Shown piece by piece: positions 29,094 through 39,374 of a DNA stretch of 48,287 nt (within the stretch, counting starts at the first letter, position 1; each line of letters starts with the position of its first letter). Made by a program: the position numbers and the translations under genes. The notes beneath the pieces are model-generated. The model saw only the letters and a program-made list of their open reading frames with translations. It had not been told where the DNA came from and ran no database searches. The stretch is from Methanobacteriaceae archaeon (GTDB taxonomy: Archaea; Methanobacteriota; Methanobacteria; Methanobacteriales; Methanobacteriaceae), in contig JASEJD010000004.1 in assembly GCA_030016715.1 (NCBI GenBank), forward strand, positions 124,742-173,028, given 5' to 3'.

Positions 29094-29929
29094 TGAATGT
29101 GGAAAGTTCTGAAAACAAAAATGTATCAGTTATGGTAATGTCTGGAAATAAGGATGCTTACCAAATAATTGATAGGTTAGCTCAACTAAAAAAATTCAAT
29201 ATTATAGCAACTAATACCACTAATTACGGTGCAGAAATTGCTAAAAAGTCTGGAGCAGACCAAGTAGTAAAAGAAGCCCTTGATCAGGAAGCAATTGAAG
29301 AATTAGTAGATAAGTTCAATATAAAAATTTTAATTGACGCAACCCATCCTTTTGCTGCGAAAGCCACTATGAATTCAATCCACGCCACTGCAGCTAAAAA
29401 AATAGTTTATATTCGATTTGAAAGACCTAAACTGGAAAAATTTAATAAAAAAAATATTTATTACGCAAAATCTTTCCAAGAAGCTGTTGATTTAGTTCTA
29501 AATTTACTTGAAACTAACTCCAGTAATGGAAAAATAATGCATTTAGCTGGTGTTTCCACCTTAAATTATGTTTTGAAAAAAATTGATAAAGAAAAAGTTT
29601 ATGTTAGAATATTACCTTCAATAAATTCAATCCAAAAATGTTTAAATCTTGGTTTAAAGCCTGAAAATATTATTGCAATGCAAGGAACATTTTCAAAGGA
29701 ATTTAATAGAGCATTAATGAAAGAATATGGGGTATCAATAATAATTACAAAAGAAAGTGGTTTAAGTGGAGGTACACCCTCTAAAATCAGTGCGGCAATA
29801 GAATTAGGTCTAGATGTAGTGATTATTGAAAGGCCAGAAATTGTAGAACTGACTGATAAAAAAGTTTTCACTGATATTAACCAGTTAGTTAATTATTTAA
29901 TAAATGAAATGGGCCCATCGCTATTTTAA
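29093..29929 (+). CDS. cbiJ: Cobalt-precorrin-6A reductase, CbiJ/CobK family
   Basis: 278 residues with the CbiJ/CobK pattern: an N-terminal SGNKDAYQIIDRL Rossmann-like start, ILIDATHPFAAKAT, IVYIRFERP, and a C-terminal SGLSGGTPSKISAAIELG followed by VVIIERPE. It reduces cobalt-precorrin-6A with NAD(P)H in anaerobic cobamide synthesis, needed for methanogen corrinoid methyltransferases such as Mtr. Its ATG shares one base with the ATPase stop (TAATG), so it is translationally coupled, although no other cobalamin gene is nearby. It converges on moeA with 10 nt between the stops. Confidence 0.9.
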   Translation: MNVESSENKNVSVMVMSGNKDAYQIIDRLAQLKKFNIIATNTTNYGAEIAKKSGADQVVKEALDQEAIEELVDKFNIKILIDATHPFAAKATMNSIHATAAKKIVYIRFERPKLEKFNKKNIYYAKSFQEAVDLVLNLLETNSSNGKIMHLAGVSTLNYVLKKIDKEKVYVRILPSINSIQKCLNLGLKPENIIAMQGTFSKEFNRALMKEYGVSIIITKESGLSGGTPSKISAAIELGLDVVIIERPEIVELTDKKVFTDINQLVNYLINEMGPSLF

Positions 29930-29945
29930 CTAGAACTGGTTAAAA
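29924..29945. terminator. Shared bidirectional hairpin over the cbiJ and moeA stop codons
   Basis: TTTTAACTAG and CTGGTTAAAA form a stem (one G-T wobble) around a 2-nt centre. T-runs follow on both strands. It covers the TAA of cbiJ and the TAA of moeA. Terminator function is inferred. Confidence 0.5.
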
Positions 29946-31148
29946 AGTTTTTACCTTGATTATGCTCCCTTCATCTATTATCTCCATATTTTTAGATATT
30001 TTGAAATATCCATCTGCATCAGCCAGAGCCTTTATTGCGCCAGAATCCTTCATAATGGGATGTGCTTGGTCATCTTCAATTTCTACTAAAACATACTGCT
30101 CTCTACCCTTTGAAGAATGGTATCGTCTCGAAATTTTAAGATTAAGAATATTATTTTTTTGTTTGCTGGGAATTGCAGCCATTTTTCTCAAGAAGGATGT
30201 GAAAAACACGTGAAAAACAACAAATGCAGAAACAGGATATCCCGGTAGACCAAAAACTATTGTATCTCCTATTTTACCTATTATTGAAGGTTTTCCTGGT
30301 TTTACTGCGATACCATGAACTAAAACTTCCCCCATATCATCTAAAACCTGTCTGAGTACATCACCAGTACCTGCAGATGTTCCGCCAGATGTAATAATTA
30401 AATCCATATCCATATATTCTTTTAGTTTATTTGATAAGTCATTGTAATTATCTTTAGTAATCCCTGCTTTTATGGGTTGACAACCACATGATTTAACAGA
30501 ATTTGAGATAGTTTCAGAATTTATATCATAAATTTTTCCATATTCCAGTTTTTCTCCCTGGTCAATTAATTCATTTCCGGTTGATATAATAGCAATTTTT
30601 GGTTTAGAATAAACTTTAACTTGTTTTAAACCAATTGCACTTAAAACTCCAATTTTATCTGAAGTAAGTAGTTTTCCTTTGGATAGAACAATTTCCCCTT
30701 TTTTTATATCAGACCCTTCTTGAGCTATATACTGACCAATAGGAGCAGCCTTATAAATGTAAATTTCATCGTCTTTTTTTTCAGTAAATTCAATCATAAC
30801 TAAACCAGTTGCCTCGGGAGGCATAGGTGCTCCAGTAGCAACCTCAATACATTTACCTTTTTCTAACCTTTTTTCTGGTACACTACCTGCCTTTACTGAC
30901 TCTATTAGTCTTAATTTTATAGGGTTTTCCTCAGAAGCTGTGAATGTATCTTCAGCAATAACTGCATAGCCATCCATAGAAGCTCTATTGAATGGGGGTA
31001 GATTTATCTCAGAATAAACATCCTCTGCCAGTACATTTAGATAAGCATCCTTAACTGGAACATTCTCTGTTCTCTTTTTTATAGGAAGATTTTCTATTAT
31101 TTTTTTTACTTCTACTGGGTCCTTAATACTTAAAAATTCTGTTCCCAT
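29940..31148 (-). CDS. moeA: Molybdopterin molybdenumtransferase
   Basis: 402 residues with the MoeA domain order: N-terminal linker ([14 protein letters not shown], the substrate loop), a beta-barrel domain, the MogA-like domain with [11 protein letters not shown] and [24 protein letters not shown], and the C-terminal barrel. It inserts molybdenum or tungsten into adenylylated molybdopterin, required for formylmethanofuran dehydrogenase in methanogens. The start at 31148 is chosen because GTGAT sits three bases before that ATG; an upstream in-frame ATG at 31190 lacks an SD. Confidence 0.95.
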   Translation of the reverse strand: MGTEFLSIKDPVEVKKIIENLPIKKRTENVPVKDAYLNVLAEDVYSEINLPPFNRASMDGYAVIAEDTFTASEENPIKLRLIESVKAGSVPEKRLEKGKCIEVATGAPMPPEATGLVMIEFTEKKDDEIYIYKAAPIGQYIAQEGSDIKKGEIVLSKGKLLTSDKIGVLSAIGLKQVKVYSKPKIAIISTGNELIDQGEKLEYGKIYDINSETISNSVKSCGCQPIKAGITKDNYNDLSNKLKEYMDMDLIITSGGTSAGTGDVLRQVLDDMGEVLVHGIAVKPGKPSIIGKIGDTIVFGLPGYPVSAFVVFHVFFTSFLRKMAAIPSKQKNNILNLKISRRYHSSKGREQYVLVEIEDDQAHPIMKDSGAIKALADADGYFKISKNMEIIDEGSIIKVKTF

Positions 31149-31201
31149 ATTATCACTTAGTATATGATTTAGTAAAATTGTTCTTATCAATTTTAATATG
31201 A

Positions 31202-31209
31202 TTTATATA
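31202..31209 (+). promoter_or_regulatory. Putative TATA box of the aIF1A gene
   Basis: TTTATATA is a perfect archaeal TATA match, about 95 nt upstream of the aIF1A start. A second TATA-like run near 31232-31240 reads on both strands and could serve moeA or a shorter aIF1A leader. Confidence 0.45.
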
Positions 31210-31296
31210 CATTGTTCATCTAATACTAATTATATATAAATTATCAATTGAATCATTAAAAAAATTTAATTGCAAACCAAATAAGGAGGAGAGTAT

Positions 31297-31599
31297 TTGA
31301 AGAGAGGAGATAATAATAATCAAGGCGTAAGAAGAGTTAGAACCCCGCGCAAGGGAGAAATTCCAGGTGTGGTCGAACAAATATTGGGTCATGGCAAATT
31401 AAAAGTTAGATGTGCTGACGGGCATATTAGGCTGGGTAGAATTCCAGGAAAGATGAAAAAAAGGATTTGGATAAGAGAAGGTGATGTGGTTTTGGTTAAG
31501 CCTTGGGACTTCCAGAGTGATGAAAAGGCAGATGTTATTTGGAGATATACACGTACTGAGTCTAACTGGCTTGAAAAAAGAGGTTTTTTAAATCTTTAA
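31297..31599 (+). CDS. eif1a: Translation initiation factor aIF1A
   Basis: 100 residues of the S1-like OB-fold factor: [40 protein letters not shown], then [17 protein letters not shown]. It binds the ribosomal A site and promotes initiation complex assembly. It starts with TTG: a strong SD (AAGGAGGAG) precedes it and there is no ATG in reach. First of a run of same-strand information-processing genes (RIO1, KH protein, topoisomerase VI). Confidence 0.95.
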   Translation: MKRGDNNNQGVRRVRTPRKGEIPGVVEQILGHGKLKVRCADGHIRLGRIPGKMKKRIWIREGDVVLVKPWDFQSDEKADVIWRYTRTESNWLEKRGFLNL

Positions 31600-31778
31600 T
31601 AATTTTTGATATAAATAATTGTTATTCATGATAATTACAGTTTTATAATGTTTTTAAAACTATTAATTTTTCTAAGTTTTGCTGTGAAATAAAAGGATCA
31701 TTGTTACATTTAAACTGTAAGAATAAAATTTTATTCTGATTATTATGTTTAATTTTTAATCTTTAAAGGGGTACCCTC

Positions 31779-32546
31779 ATGAATTCTAAAGTTTCCAAAG
31801 CTGATGCTGATTTAAGAAAAATCCTTGCTGAAAAACGAATTAAAGGCATTGAAGATAAAAGAGTGGGTAGTGAAGTATTTGACAAGCAAACTTTAGAAAC
31901 ATTATACAAACTGGCGAAGATGGGGTATATAAAACAATTATATGGAGTTATAAGCACTGGAAAAGAGGCTAACGTATTTAGAGGCTTGGATGATCATGGT
32001 AACTTTGTTGCTGTTAAAATTTACAGGATTACAACCTCTGATTTTAAAAAAATGAAAAATTATATTCATGGAGATCCCCGTTTTCGTGTAAGAACTTCTA
32101 ACAAGCGTCAATTAGTAACTGCATGGGTCAGTAAAGAATATAGAAATCTAAAAAGAGCCCATGATGTGGGAATTAAAGTTCCGAAGCCCCTGATAGCTAA
32201 AAATAATGTATTGATCATGGAATTTATTGGTGATGATCAGGGAAATCCTGCTCTACCTATGCAAGAATCAGTTCTTAGTGAACCTCAAAAAGTATTAAAT
32301 AAAGTAATTGAATACATGAAAAAGTTATATAAAGATGCAAAATTAGTTCATGGAGACTTATCTGGTTTTAATATCTTAATTAACCAAGGAGAACCAATTA
32401 TTATTGATATATCACAAGGTATGGTTCTAGACCATCCCCTGGCCATGGAGCTCTTAAATAGGGATATTGATAATATTGTAAGGGATTTTAATAAAATAGG
32501 TATTAAAATTACTAAAGATCAAATTAAAGCAAAAATTATGGATTAA
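31779..32546 (+). CDS. rio1: RIO1-type serine/threonine kinase
   Basis: 255 residues, complete RIO kinase. Visible: the flexible-loop [11 protein letters not shown], catalytic lysine in AVKIYRIT, the [11 protein letters not shown] catalytic loop (Asp then Asn), and IIDISQGM for metal binding. RIO1 helps late maturation of the small ribosomal subunit; archaeal forms autophosphorylate. It is preceded by AAAGGGG, nine bases before the ATG. Next to aIF1A and the KH-domain Pno1-like gene, a neighbourhood common in Euryarchaeota. Confidence 0.95.
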   Translation: MNSKVSKADADLRKILAEKRIKGIEDKRVGSEVFDKQTLETLYKLAKMGYIKQLYGVISTGKEANVFRGLDDHGNFVAVKIYRITTSDFKKMKNYIHGDPRFRVRTSNKRQLVTAWVSKEYRNLKRAHDVGIKVPKPLIAKNNVLIMEFIGDDQGNPALPMQESVLSEPQKVLNKVIEYMKKLYKDAKLVHGDLSGFNILINQGEPIIIDISQGMVLDHPLAMELLNRDIDNIVRDFNKIGIKITKDQIKAKIMD

Positions 32547-32706
32547 TATAGTTTAAAACTATAGAAAAGTTTATCTAAAGATATCACTAAATATATATGT
32601 AACAAGTTTGACTTTTAAATTTTGATTATAAAATGTTGAATAAATGTTTGATAATTTTAATCATAAGTTAATCTTCTATTATCTTAACAATCTAAGAGGT
32701 GATAAT

Positions 32707-33273
32707 ATGCCTAACACCGAATATCTAAAAATACCTAGAGAAAGAGTAGGAGTAGTAATCGGAAAAGAAGGTAGTGTGAAACAAAAAATCGAAAACGTTA
32801 CTAATACCCAAATAATCATTGAAAGTGAAACAGGCAGTATATCCATATCACCTACACCAGAAATGGATGATCCCCTCTCAATCTGGAAAGCTAGAAATAT
32901 TGTAAGAGCTATTGGAAGAGGTTTCAGCCCAGAAAAAGCCCTTAAACTTCTTGATGATGATTATATTTTTGATATTATCCGACTACCTGATTTTGTTGGA
33001 AAATCCAAAAAAGCAATGAAAAGACAGAAGGGTAGGATAATTGGTAAAGAAGGAAGAACCAGAGCGATAATTAAGGAAATGACTGATACTGATGTTTCTG
33101 TTTATGGAAAAACTGTTTCATTAATTGGAGATATAGAAAAAATAATGGTAGCTAAAGAAGCTATTGAAATGATTTTAGAAGGAATTCGACACAAAACTGT
33201 TTATTCTTTTCTAGAGAAAAAAAGACATGAATTCAAGTTAAAAGAATTCCAAAAAACAGTTTCACAGGAATAA
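32707..33273 (+). CDS. KH-domain RNA-binding protein (Pno1/Dim2-like)
   Basis: 188 residues with two KH modules: [20 protein letters not shown] (first, 12-30) and [20 protein letters not shown] (second). Archaeal homologues resemble eukaryotic Pno1/Dim2, which binds the 3' end of small-subunit rRNA and works with RIO kinases; the adjacent rio1 fits this. The ATG at 32707 follows GAGGTGAT by three bases; an upstream in-frame ATG at 32644 has no SD. Confidence 0.92.
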   Translation: MPNTEYLKIPRERVGVVIGKEGSVKQKIENVTNTQIIIESETGSISISPTPEMDDPLSIWKARNIVRAIGRGFSPEKALKLLDDDYIFDIIRLPDFVGKSKKAMKRQKGRIIGKEGRTRAIIKEMTDTDVSVYGKTVSLIGDIEKIMVAKEAIEMILEGIRHKTVYSFLEKKRHEFKLKEFQKTVSQE

Positions 33274-33397
33274 CAAAATAATAATTTAATAAATACATAT
33301 AAATTAAACTATAAATAAAATTAATTTATAGATTTATAGTAATAAATAATAAAATAGTATTAATAATATAATAATATAAATTTCAAGGAGGGTAACA

Positions 33398-34963
33398 TTG
33401 GAAAGACAAGCTTCAGAACTCTTTGAAGAGTTTAAAGAACTTACAGCATCAGAATTTTTCAGAAGAAATAAGCAGATGCTGGGATTTTCTGGTAAAATTA
33501 GATCACTTACAATGGTTTTCCATGAATTAATAACCAATAGTTTTGACGCTGCTGAAGAAGCAGGTATATTACCAGAAATAAAAATAGACTTGAAAAGGTT
33601 AGATAAAGATCATTATATATTAAGACATAGGGATAATGGACCTGGTATCCCTGAGGACTTTATAACTAAGGTTTTCTGTACCATGTTTGCAGGTTCAAAA
33701 TTTAGAAATATCCAGTCACGAGGACAGCAGGGATTAGGTTGTAGTGGATGTGTTCTACTCTCTCAGATGACAACCGGGAAACCAGCCCGTGTTACATCAG
33801 GCTATAAAGTAAATGGTGAAATTAAAGGGGTTCAAATGACATTCAAAATGGATGTCAAAAAGAATCAGGGACTTATACTTGATAAAAAAGAGATACCTCT
33901 TGATTCAACTGGAGTATGTATAGAACTTCATTTTAAGGATGTCTCATATTCCCTTAGTGAACAAGGAGCATACGAATACATTAGAAGGACTATGATTGCC
34001 AATCCCCATGCAAAAATTACATTTAGAGATCCAACAGGCCATGTATATATATTTGATAGGGCTAGTGAAGAGATACCTCCACTTCCTAAAGAAGTATTAC
34101 CCCATCCCCGTGGTGTGACTGCTGATGATCTGATATTTATGGCTAAACATACTGATAAACGTAGATTTAGAAGTATGCTAACCAGCAATCTTTCCAGAAT
34201 GTCTACTAAAAGAGTGAATGAAATTGAAGAGATCACTGGCATTGATCTTAACAAACGACCTAAAGATATGAAATGGGAGGAAGCAGAACAGATTGTGGAA
34301 ACCTTTAGAAAAATGGATTTCATGGCCCCACCTACATCTGGTTTGATACCTATTGGTCAAGAACAAGTGGAAAAGGGTATGATAGAAATTCTGGATCCAG
34401 AATTCGTGGCAGCTACTACCAGAAAACCCGTCACCTATCGAGGAGGAGTAGCCTTTGTTATTGAATCTGGTATATCTTACGGGGGAGAATCAGGAAGACT
34501 TATTGGTGACCAAAAAAAGGCAGAAATAATGAGATTTGCCAATAGAGTTCCTCTAACCTTTGACCAGGGTAGCTGTGCCATTACTGAAGGTCTAAAAAGC
34601 ATAGACTGGAAAAGATACGGTATAAGAGACTTAGATAATGCCCCCATCACAGTATTTGTCAATATTGTGTCAACCAATGTTCCCTATCTTTCAACTGGAA
34701 AGCAGAGCGTGGCCCCAGAACCGGAAATTCTTCATGAAGTTAGACAAGCAACAATGAAAGTAGCGAGGAAGTTGCAAAAATATTTAAGGGCTAAAAAGGC
34801 TGAAAAAGAAGAAGCTATGCGTTCCCAAATATTTGAAACATATGTACCAATCATTTTAAAAGAAGCAGCTGCACTGGCTGAAACTGATGTGCCTGAATAT
34901 GAACATGTATTAGCAAAGGTTACCAGGAAACCAAAAATATTAGAGGAGTTAGATGATGAATAG
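33398..34963 (+). CDS. top6B: DNA topoisomerase VI subunit B
   Basis: 521 residues. The GHKL ATPase domain shows [25 protein letters not shown] and [11 protein letters not shown]; an H2TH region lies in the middle and the transducer domain follows with the lysine-rich KQSVAPEPE segment. It uses ATP to drive strand passage for relaxing supercoils and decatenation, with Top6A. It starts with TTG, seven bases after a strong SD (AAGGAGGG). Its 3' end overlaps top6A by 11 bases. Confidence 0.97.
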   Translation: MERQASELFEEFKELTASEFFRRNKQMLGFSGKIRSLTMVFHELITNSFDAAEEAGILPEIKIDLKRLDKDHYILRHRDNGPGIPEDFITKVFCTMFAGSKFRNIQSRGQQGLGCSGCVLLSQMTTGKPARVTSGYKVNGEIKGVQMTFKMDVKKNQGLILDKKEIPLDSTGVCIELHFKDVSYSLSEQGAYEYIRRTMIANPHAKITFRDPTGHVYIFDRASEEIPPLPKEVLPHPRGVTADDLIFMAKHTDKRRFRSMLTSNLSRMSTKRVNEIEEITGIDLNKRPKDMKWEEAEQIVETFRKMDFMAPPTSGLIPIGQEQVEKGMIEILDPEFVAATTRKPVTYRGGVAFVIESGISYGGESGRLIGDQKKAEIMRFANRVPLTFDQGSCAITEGLKSIDWKRYGIRDLDNAPITVFVNIVSTNVPYLSTGKQSVAPEPEILHEVRQATMKVARKLQKYLRAKKAEKEEAMRSQIFETYVPIILKEAAALAETDVPEYEHVLAKVTRKPKILEELDDE

Positions 34964-36014
34964 GAAGGATATCGCAATTAATAAACTGAAAAGTCTGGGA
35001 GAAATGATAATAGAAGATGTACAGAAAATGAAAGTCCCAGCCATTAAAGTTCCGTCCCGTGGTACATCTAACATTGTTTACGATGACGTGAAAAGACATT
35101 ATGTTCTTGGAGACCGCTATGGGAAGCGTTCTTTAGGAAATGTTAAACAGATAAAAAAGATTGGTCAAATGATTTACATGGCTAATTTCTGCAAGGAATT
35201 AGTGCGATCACAAAAAACAGCAACATTAAGGGAACTTTATTACGTTTCTGAAGGATGGGATGTTGACTTTGGTGACCAGCAGGAGTCTAACATTGTTGGT
35301 GAAGACTTAGAAGTAACCTTGGGAATGACCCGTGAAGATCTGGGTTTAATGCCCGAAGAAGACGGAGCCTCTGTTTATGGTGAATTAACAATACAAGAAG
35401 GAGATCTTGAAATAAATGCTATGAAAGCGGGTAAATCTGGTTACACTATCTCTCCCACAATTGATGAGGTTGAATTTGTAGACCATGACGTTAAACGGGT
35501 TATAGCAGTGGAAACTATGGGTATGTTCCACCGGATGGTTCAGGAAAATGCATATAAAAAATTCGACACTCTTATTGTAGGTTTAAAAGGACAAGCCGCC
35601 CGAGCAACCAGAAGATTCCTTAAACGTGTCAACGAAGAGTTAAATTTACCAGTATATGTCTGTAACGACGGAGATCCATGGGGATTTCACATCGCTATGG
35701 TTATTATATCGGGAAGTGCTAAGCTAGCCCATGTAAACCATGAGCTAGCAACTCCTAATGCCAAGTTTTTAGGTGTAACTGCCAGTGACATTATTAACTA
35801 CGACCTTCCAACTGACCCATTGAAGGATATAGATGTTCTAAGGTTAAAGGAGCTGCTTAAAGATCCTCGTTACAAGGATGAGTTCTGGAAAGTTGAAATA
35901 AAAAAAATGCTTAAAATTGGTAAAAAGGCTGAACAACAGTCCTTCTCTAAATATGGATTGGAGTATGTTGTTGACACATATTTCCCTGAAAAATTAGAGG
36001 AATTGGAACAATAA
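34953..36014 (+). CDS. top6A: DNA topoisomerase VI subunit A (Spo11-like)
   Basis: 353 residues. The catalytic tyrosine is in [11 protein letters not shown] (Tyr96 or 97). The Toprim domain has the acidic residue in [12 protein letters not shown] and the DxD in [12 protein letters not shown]. It makes the double-strand break and forms a 5'-phosphotyrosyl link. Translation starts inside the end of top6B, after GAGGAG; two ATGs in tandem (34953, 34956) are possible. A hairpin plus T-run follows the stop. Confidence 0.97.
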   Translation: MMNRKDIAINKLKSLGEMIIEDVQKMKVPAIKVPSRGTSNIVYDDVKRHYVLGDRYGKRSLGNVKQIKKIGQMIYMANFCKELVRSQKTATLRELYYVSEGWDVDFGDQQESNIVGEDLEVTLGMTREDLGLMPEEDGASVYGELTIQEGDLEINAMKAGKSGYTISPTIDEVEFVDHDVKRVIAVETMGMFHRMVQENAYKKFDTLIVGLKGQAARATRRFLKRVNEELNLPVYVCNDGDPWGFHIAMVIISGSAKLAHVNHELATPNAKFLGVTASDIINYDLPTDPLKDIDVLRLKELLKDPRYKDEFWKVEIKKMLKIGKKAEQQSFSKYGLEYVVDTYFPEKLEELEQ

Positions 36015-36359
36015 ACATATAAATCCAATCAAGACCAACATCAAGTTGGTCACAACTATTTTTTTTATTATTAAGATCATAGACCAACTAATTTTAGTTT
36101 TTAAGTTTTATTATGATTAATATAGATTTCTATAAAAAGAAGGAAATTTTGATTATTGAAAATATTTATTGTAATTAGTAGTTTATCTCTAAATTTTTTT
36201 TACCAGTCAATAAATTTCAGTGCGAATTTATTATCGATTATTATATAGAAAATTCTTGAGAAAAAAATAAAAAAATAATAATACTACCTTTAACATAGCC
36301 ATTATCAATAAAAATGAACCGTTAGGTGCATCATACTAAGATTATAAAGGAGGTTTATT
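36015..36359. other. 345-nt intergenic region between top6A and GAPDH
   Basis: Holds the top6A terminator (36033-36066), a repeated GACCAAC near 36079, and a TATA-like TTATATAG at 36241-36248, about 115 nt before the GAPDH start. That would leave a fairly long GAPDH leader of about 90 nt. No gene is visible. Confidence 0.45.
36033..36066 (+). terminator. Hairpin with T-run after top6A
   Basis: GACCAAC and GTTGGTC form a 7-bp stem with a 5-nt loop (36033-36051), followed shortly by eight or nine T residues ending at 36066. It lies 19 nt after the top6A stop. Confidence 0.6.
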
Positions 36360-37373
36360 ATGAAATCTGTTGGAATTAATGGATATGGAACTATTGGTAA
36401 AAGAGTTGCGGACGCTGTTTCAGCCCAAGACGATATGGAAGTTGTTGGTGTTACGAAGACTAAGCCAGATTTTGAGGCAGAACTTGCATTGAAGAAGGGT
36501 TTTGATCTTTATGTTAGCATCCCTGAAAGAGTAAAATTATTTGAGGAAGCAGGTTTAGAAATCAGTGGTACCATTGATGAACTTTATGATAAACTGGACA
36601 TTATAGTGGATTGTACACCTGAAGGAATAGGGGCAAAGAATAAGGAAATGTACGAAAAAAAAGGTCTTAAAGGAATATTTCAGGGTGGAGAAAAACATGA
36701 TGCTATTGGATTATCCTTCAACTCATTTTCAAATTATGGAGATGTTTATGGTGCAGATTATGCCCGTGTAGTTTCTTGTAACACCACTGGCCTTTGCAGA
36801 ACCCTAAAACCAATAGATGACCTTTGTGGTATAAAAAAGGTTAGAGCGGTTATGGTGAGAAGAGGAGCAGATCCTGCCCAGGTTAAAAAAGGACCAATCA
36901 ATTCTATAGTTCCTAATCCTCCGACAGTGCCATCTCACCATGGTCCTGATGTCAAAACTGTTTTATATGATATGGATATAACTACGATGGCTCTACTGGT
37001 TCCAACTACACTTATGCACCAGCATAACTTAATGGTTGAACTTGAATCAGAAGTAGAAGTTGATGAAATAATAGATACTTTAAATAATACTTCACGGGTT
37101 ATGTTAATGGAAGCGAGTAAGGGTTTAGGTTCTACTGCAGAGGTTATGGAGTTTGCAAGGGATCTTGGACGAAGTAGAAATGATTTATTCGAAATAGCTG
37201 TGTGGAAAGAATCTATAAATATTGCAGACGGAGAATTATACTACATGCAAGCTGTGCATCAGGAATCAGACGCAGTACCTGAAAGTGTAGATGCCATAAG
37301 GGCAATGTTGGAAATGGAAGAGGACCCACAGAAATCTATCCAAAAAACAAATAAAGCTATGAATATTTTTTAA
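36360..37373 (+). CDS. gap: Archaeal (type II) glyceraldehyde-3-phosphate dehydrogenase
   Basis: 337 residues of the archaeal GAPDH class: [18 protein letters not shown] at the N-terminus, [15 protein letters not shown], and the catalytic C140 in [13 protein letters not shown]. The [12 protein letters not shown] and [16 protein letters not shown] segments are typical of this class. It converts glyceraldehyde 3-phosphate to 1,3-bisphosphoglycerate, mainly for gluconeogenesis in methanogens, with NADP(H). Strong SD (AAAGGAGG) before the ATG, and a clear terminator after the stop, so monocistronic. Confidence 0.97.
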   Translation: MKSVGINGYGTIGKRVADAVSAQDDMEVVGVTKTKPDFEAELALKKGFDLYVSIPERVKLFEEAGLEISGTIDELYDKLDIIVDCTPEGIGAKNKEMYEKKGLKGIFQGGEKHDAIGLSFNSFSNYGDVYGADYARVVSCNTTGLCRTLKPIDDLCGIKKVRAVMVRRGADPAQVKKGPINSIVPNPPTVPSHHGPDVKTVLYDMDITTMALLVPTTLMHQHNLMVELESEVEVDEIIDTLNNTSRVMLMEASKGLGSTAEVMEFARDLGRSRNDLFEIAVWKESINIADGELYYMQAVHQESDAVPESVDAIRAMLEMEEDPQKSIQKTNKAMNIF

Positions 37374-37379
37374 GGAGAT

Positions 37380-37416
37380 ATATGGGATAAAATAAAAAAA
37401 TATCCCATATTTTTAT
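37380..37416 (+). terminator. Strong hairpin terminator after GAPDH
   Basis: ATATGGGATA (37380-37389) and TATCCCATAT (37401-37410) form a perfect 10-bp stem with an 11-nt A-rich loop, followed by a short T-rich tail. It lies 6 nt after the stop. Confidence 0.65.
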
Positions 37417-37600
37417 TTAAATGATTAAAAGCCTTTACATAATTAGTTTATTTAAATTTGTACATAGAATAAAGGTTTAATAGATTGAATTGAACATTCT
37501 TTTCATTTGAATTTCTTTAGTATTTCAATATCAAAATTCTCTTTATTATTGACCGGGCTCAGTGAAAGAATATATTATGTTATCTTTTTGGTGTATTTTA

Positions 37601-38368
37601 ATGGGATTCTATGATTATTCTAAAGAAAAAAGAAAGAAAATAGTCCAGGAAATGGAGAATAATATAAAAAATGAAATAGAGAAATCTTCTCTATTAGAAA
37701 CTTCTTCTTTATTAAAATATTCCTCTGATGAGGATATTTATATTCGAAAGAATGCTTATCTAATTGTGGGAAGATTATATAATTCTATTGTAGACCTTCG
37801 TCATAATATTTTACACATTTTAAAATTAATGTATCAATTAGAAGATCTTAAAATAAAACAGACCGTTATTTATGCTTGGGCTGAGATTGGTAAGAATGAT
37901 TTCGATAAGATAATTAACAATATGGAAAATGCTTTAAAGGAGGGGAATCCTAAACTTGGAAATTCTATTATTGGTGCATTAAAAAAGCTGGGAGAAAAAA
38001 ATCCTTCGCCTACACTGAAATTTGCAAAAAAATATATAAATGATCCAAACCCTGAAATTCGTCGCCAGATAATTCATGGTATTGAACTGAGGGGAAGAAC
38101 TCAGCCAGAAGACATATTACCTCTTTTAGAAGAAGTTGAAAATGAAGAAAACAAGCGTGTTCGAGATATGATTATACATGTAATTGGCCAGATAAGCTAC
38201 AAAAAAGGGTGTCTGGAAAAGGTTATTTTTACTCTGAAGCATTGGAAAAATAAAAAATTAGTAGATGATGCATTATACGAAATTTTAGATGTTCATAAAA
38301 GGTACAAATTTAGTTATCACTCTTATAGAACTGCTGAACAATATATAAGGAAAGAATTTAATTTTTAA
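37601..38368 (+). CDS. HEAT-repeat scaffold protein
   Basis: 255 residues, almost all alpha-helical repeats of about 35 residues. Repeat-like helices include DEDIYIRKNAYLIVGRLY, KIKQTVIYAWAEIGK, NPKLGNSIIGALKKLGEKN, NPEIRRQIIHGIELRGR and NKRVRDMIIHVIGQISY. Such solenoids bind proteins or nucleic acids (the DNA alkylation-repair AlkD fold is one relative). The start at 37601 is chosen since GGTG lies seven bases before this ATG; a GTG at 37562 would add 13 hydrophobic-leaning residues. No specific function; the next genes are an endonuclease IV-like protein and an AAA ATPase. Confidence 0.8.
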   Translation: MGFYDYSKEKRKKIVQEMENNIKNEIEKSSLLETSSLLKYSSDEDIYIRKNAYLIVGRLYNSIVDLRHNILHILKLMYQLEDLKIKQTVIYAWAEIGKNDFDKIINNMENALKEGNPKLGNSIIGALKKLGEKNPSPTLKFAKKYINDPNPEIRRQIIHGIELRGRTQPEDILPLLEEVENEENKRVRDMIIHVIGQISYKKGCLEKVIFTLKHWKNKKLVDDALYEILDVHKRYKFSYHSYRTAEQYIRKEFNF

Positions 38369-38477
38369 ACCTATTTAATACTTTAAAAAATTACTAATGA
38401 TTATTATATGTAAAATTATATTACATGTCATGGTTTAAGTGACTATTATGTTATTAGGATTATAATTGGGATATAAA

Positions 38478-39320
38478 ATGATTAATAAGGTTAGATTTGG
38501 CCCTGCAGGAAATCCAATTGGATTTAGAGGTAAAACAATCGAAGTCTGTGATTACATTAATGAATTAGGACTTGAATCTTATGAATATCAGGCAACATAT
38601 GGAGTCAAAATATCCAAATGTTCGGCGAAGCTTCTTCAAAAAAATTCTAAAGAAAATGATATTCTAGTATCCATGCATGGACCCTACTACATCAATCTGA
38701 GTTCCAATAAGGACGATGTTATCGAAAGATCTGTAGAGAGATTGGTAAAAGCCGCTGAAATTTCAGAGGCTATGGGAGCTTATAGAACCGTTTTCCATCC
38801 GGGATTTTACACCACTTATACACCCGAAGAAGCTATGAAAAAAGCTAAAAAGGCCGTAAATCAGATTAATGAAATGGTTGAATCTAATAATATAACTGAT
38901 TATTGTTTTTCCCCTGAAACAACTGGTAAAAAATCTCAATTGGGGAGTTTAGATGAAATTATAGAACTATGTCAAACATTTGAAAATTTTCAGCCTACAA
39001 TTGACTTTGCTCATATACATGCCCGTAATGGAGGGTGTATAAACAGTATAGAGGATTATGAAAAAATATTCAGAAAATTAGAGCATGAATTAGATCCTAA
39101 GATTTTACATTGTCATTTTACCAAGATTGAATTCAGTGATGCAGGTGAAAGAAAACACCACACCTTGAAAGAAGATGATTATGGTCCTCCTCTCGAACCT
39201 TTACTAAAACTGGTTATTGAATGTGGTTGGAATATTAATATTATATGTGAAACTCCCTTACTGGAAATTGATGCATCTCTTATGCAATCTCAATACTATG
39301 AAATTTTGAAAACAAGATGA
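38478..39320 (+). CDS. Endonuclease IV-like TIM-barrel protein (AP endonuclease family 2)
   Basis: 280 residues. Starts [18 protein letters not shown] like archaeal Nfo-type proteins. Metal-site candidates run in family order: H in [12 protein letters not shown] in VFHPGFY, E in FSPETTGK, D and H in [13 protein letters not shown] in [11 protein letters not shown], and E in ICETPLLE. Family 2 enzymes cut DNA 5' to abasic sites. Annotating it as a DNA repair nuclease is reasonable but not proven, because sugar isomerases share the fold. ATG at 38478 follows GGGAT; an in-frame TTG at 38466 is inferior. Confidence 0.85.
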   Translation: MINKVRFGPAGNPIGFRGKTIEVCDYINELGLESYEYQATYGVKISKCSAKLLQKNSKENDILVSMHGPYYINLSSNKDDVIERSVERLVKAAEISEAMGAYRTVFHPGFYTTYTPEEAMKKAKKAVNQINEMVESNNITDYCFSPETTGKKSQLGSLDEIIELCQTFENFQPTIDFAHIHARNGGCINSIEDYEKIFRKLEHELDPKILHCHFTKIEFSDAGERKHHTLKEDDYGPPLEPLLKLVIECGWNINIICETPLLEIDASLMQSQYYEILKTR

Positions 39321-39374
39321 ATTATAAAAAAAATTTAATAATATAATAAATATATAGAAAATTGGTGATGTTTT

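Noticed and set aside
31149-31190. Upstream ATG giving moeA 14 more residues
   Set aside because: No SD precedes it, while GTGAT lies three bases before the ATG at 31148.
32644-32706. Upstream ATG giving the KH protein 21 more residues
   Set aside because: The added residues are unlike KH proteins, and GAGGTGAT marks the ATG at 32707.
33274-33397. Repeated AATA/TAATA runs resembling a tandem repeat
   Set aside because: They look like low-complexity AT-rich spacer before top6B; no fixed repeat unit or spacing.
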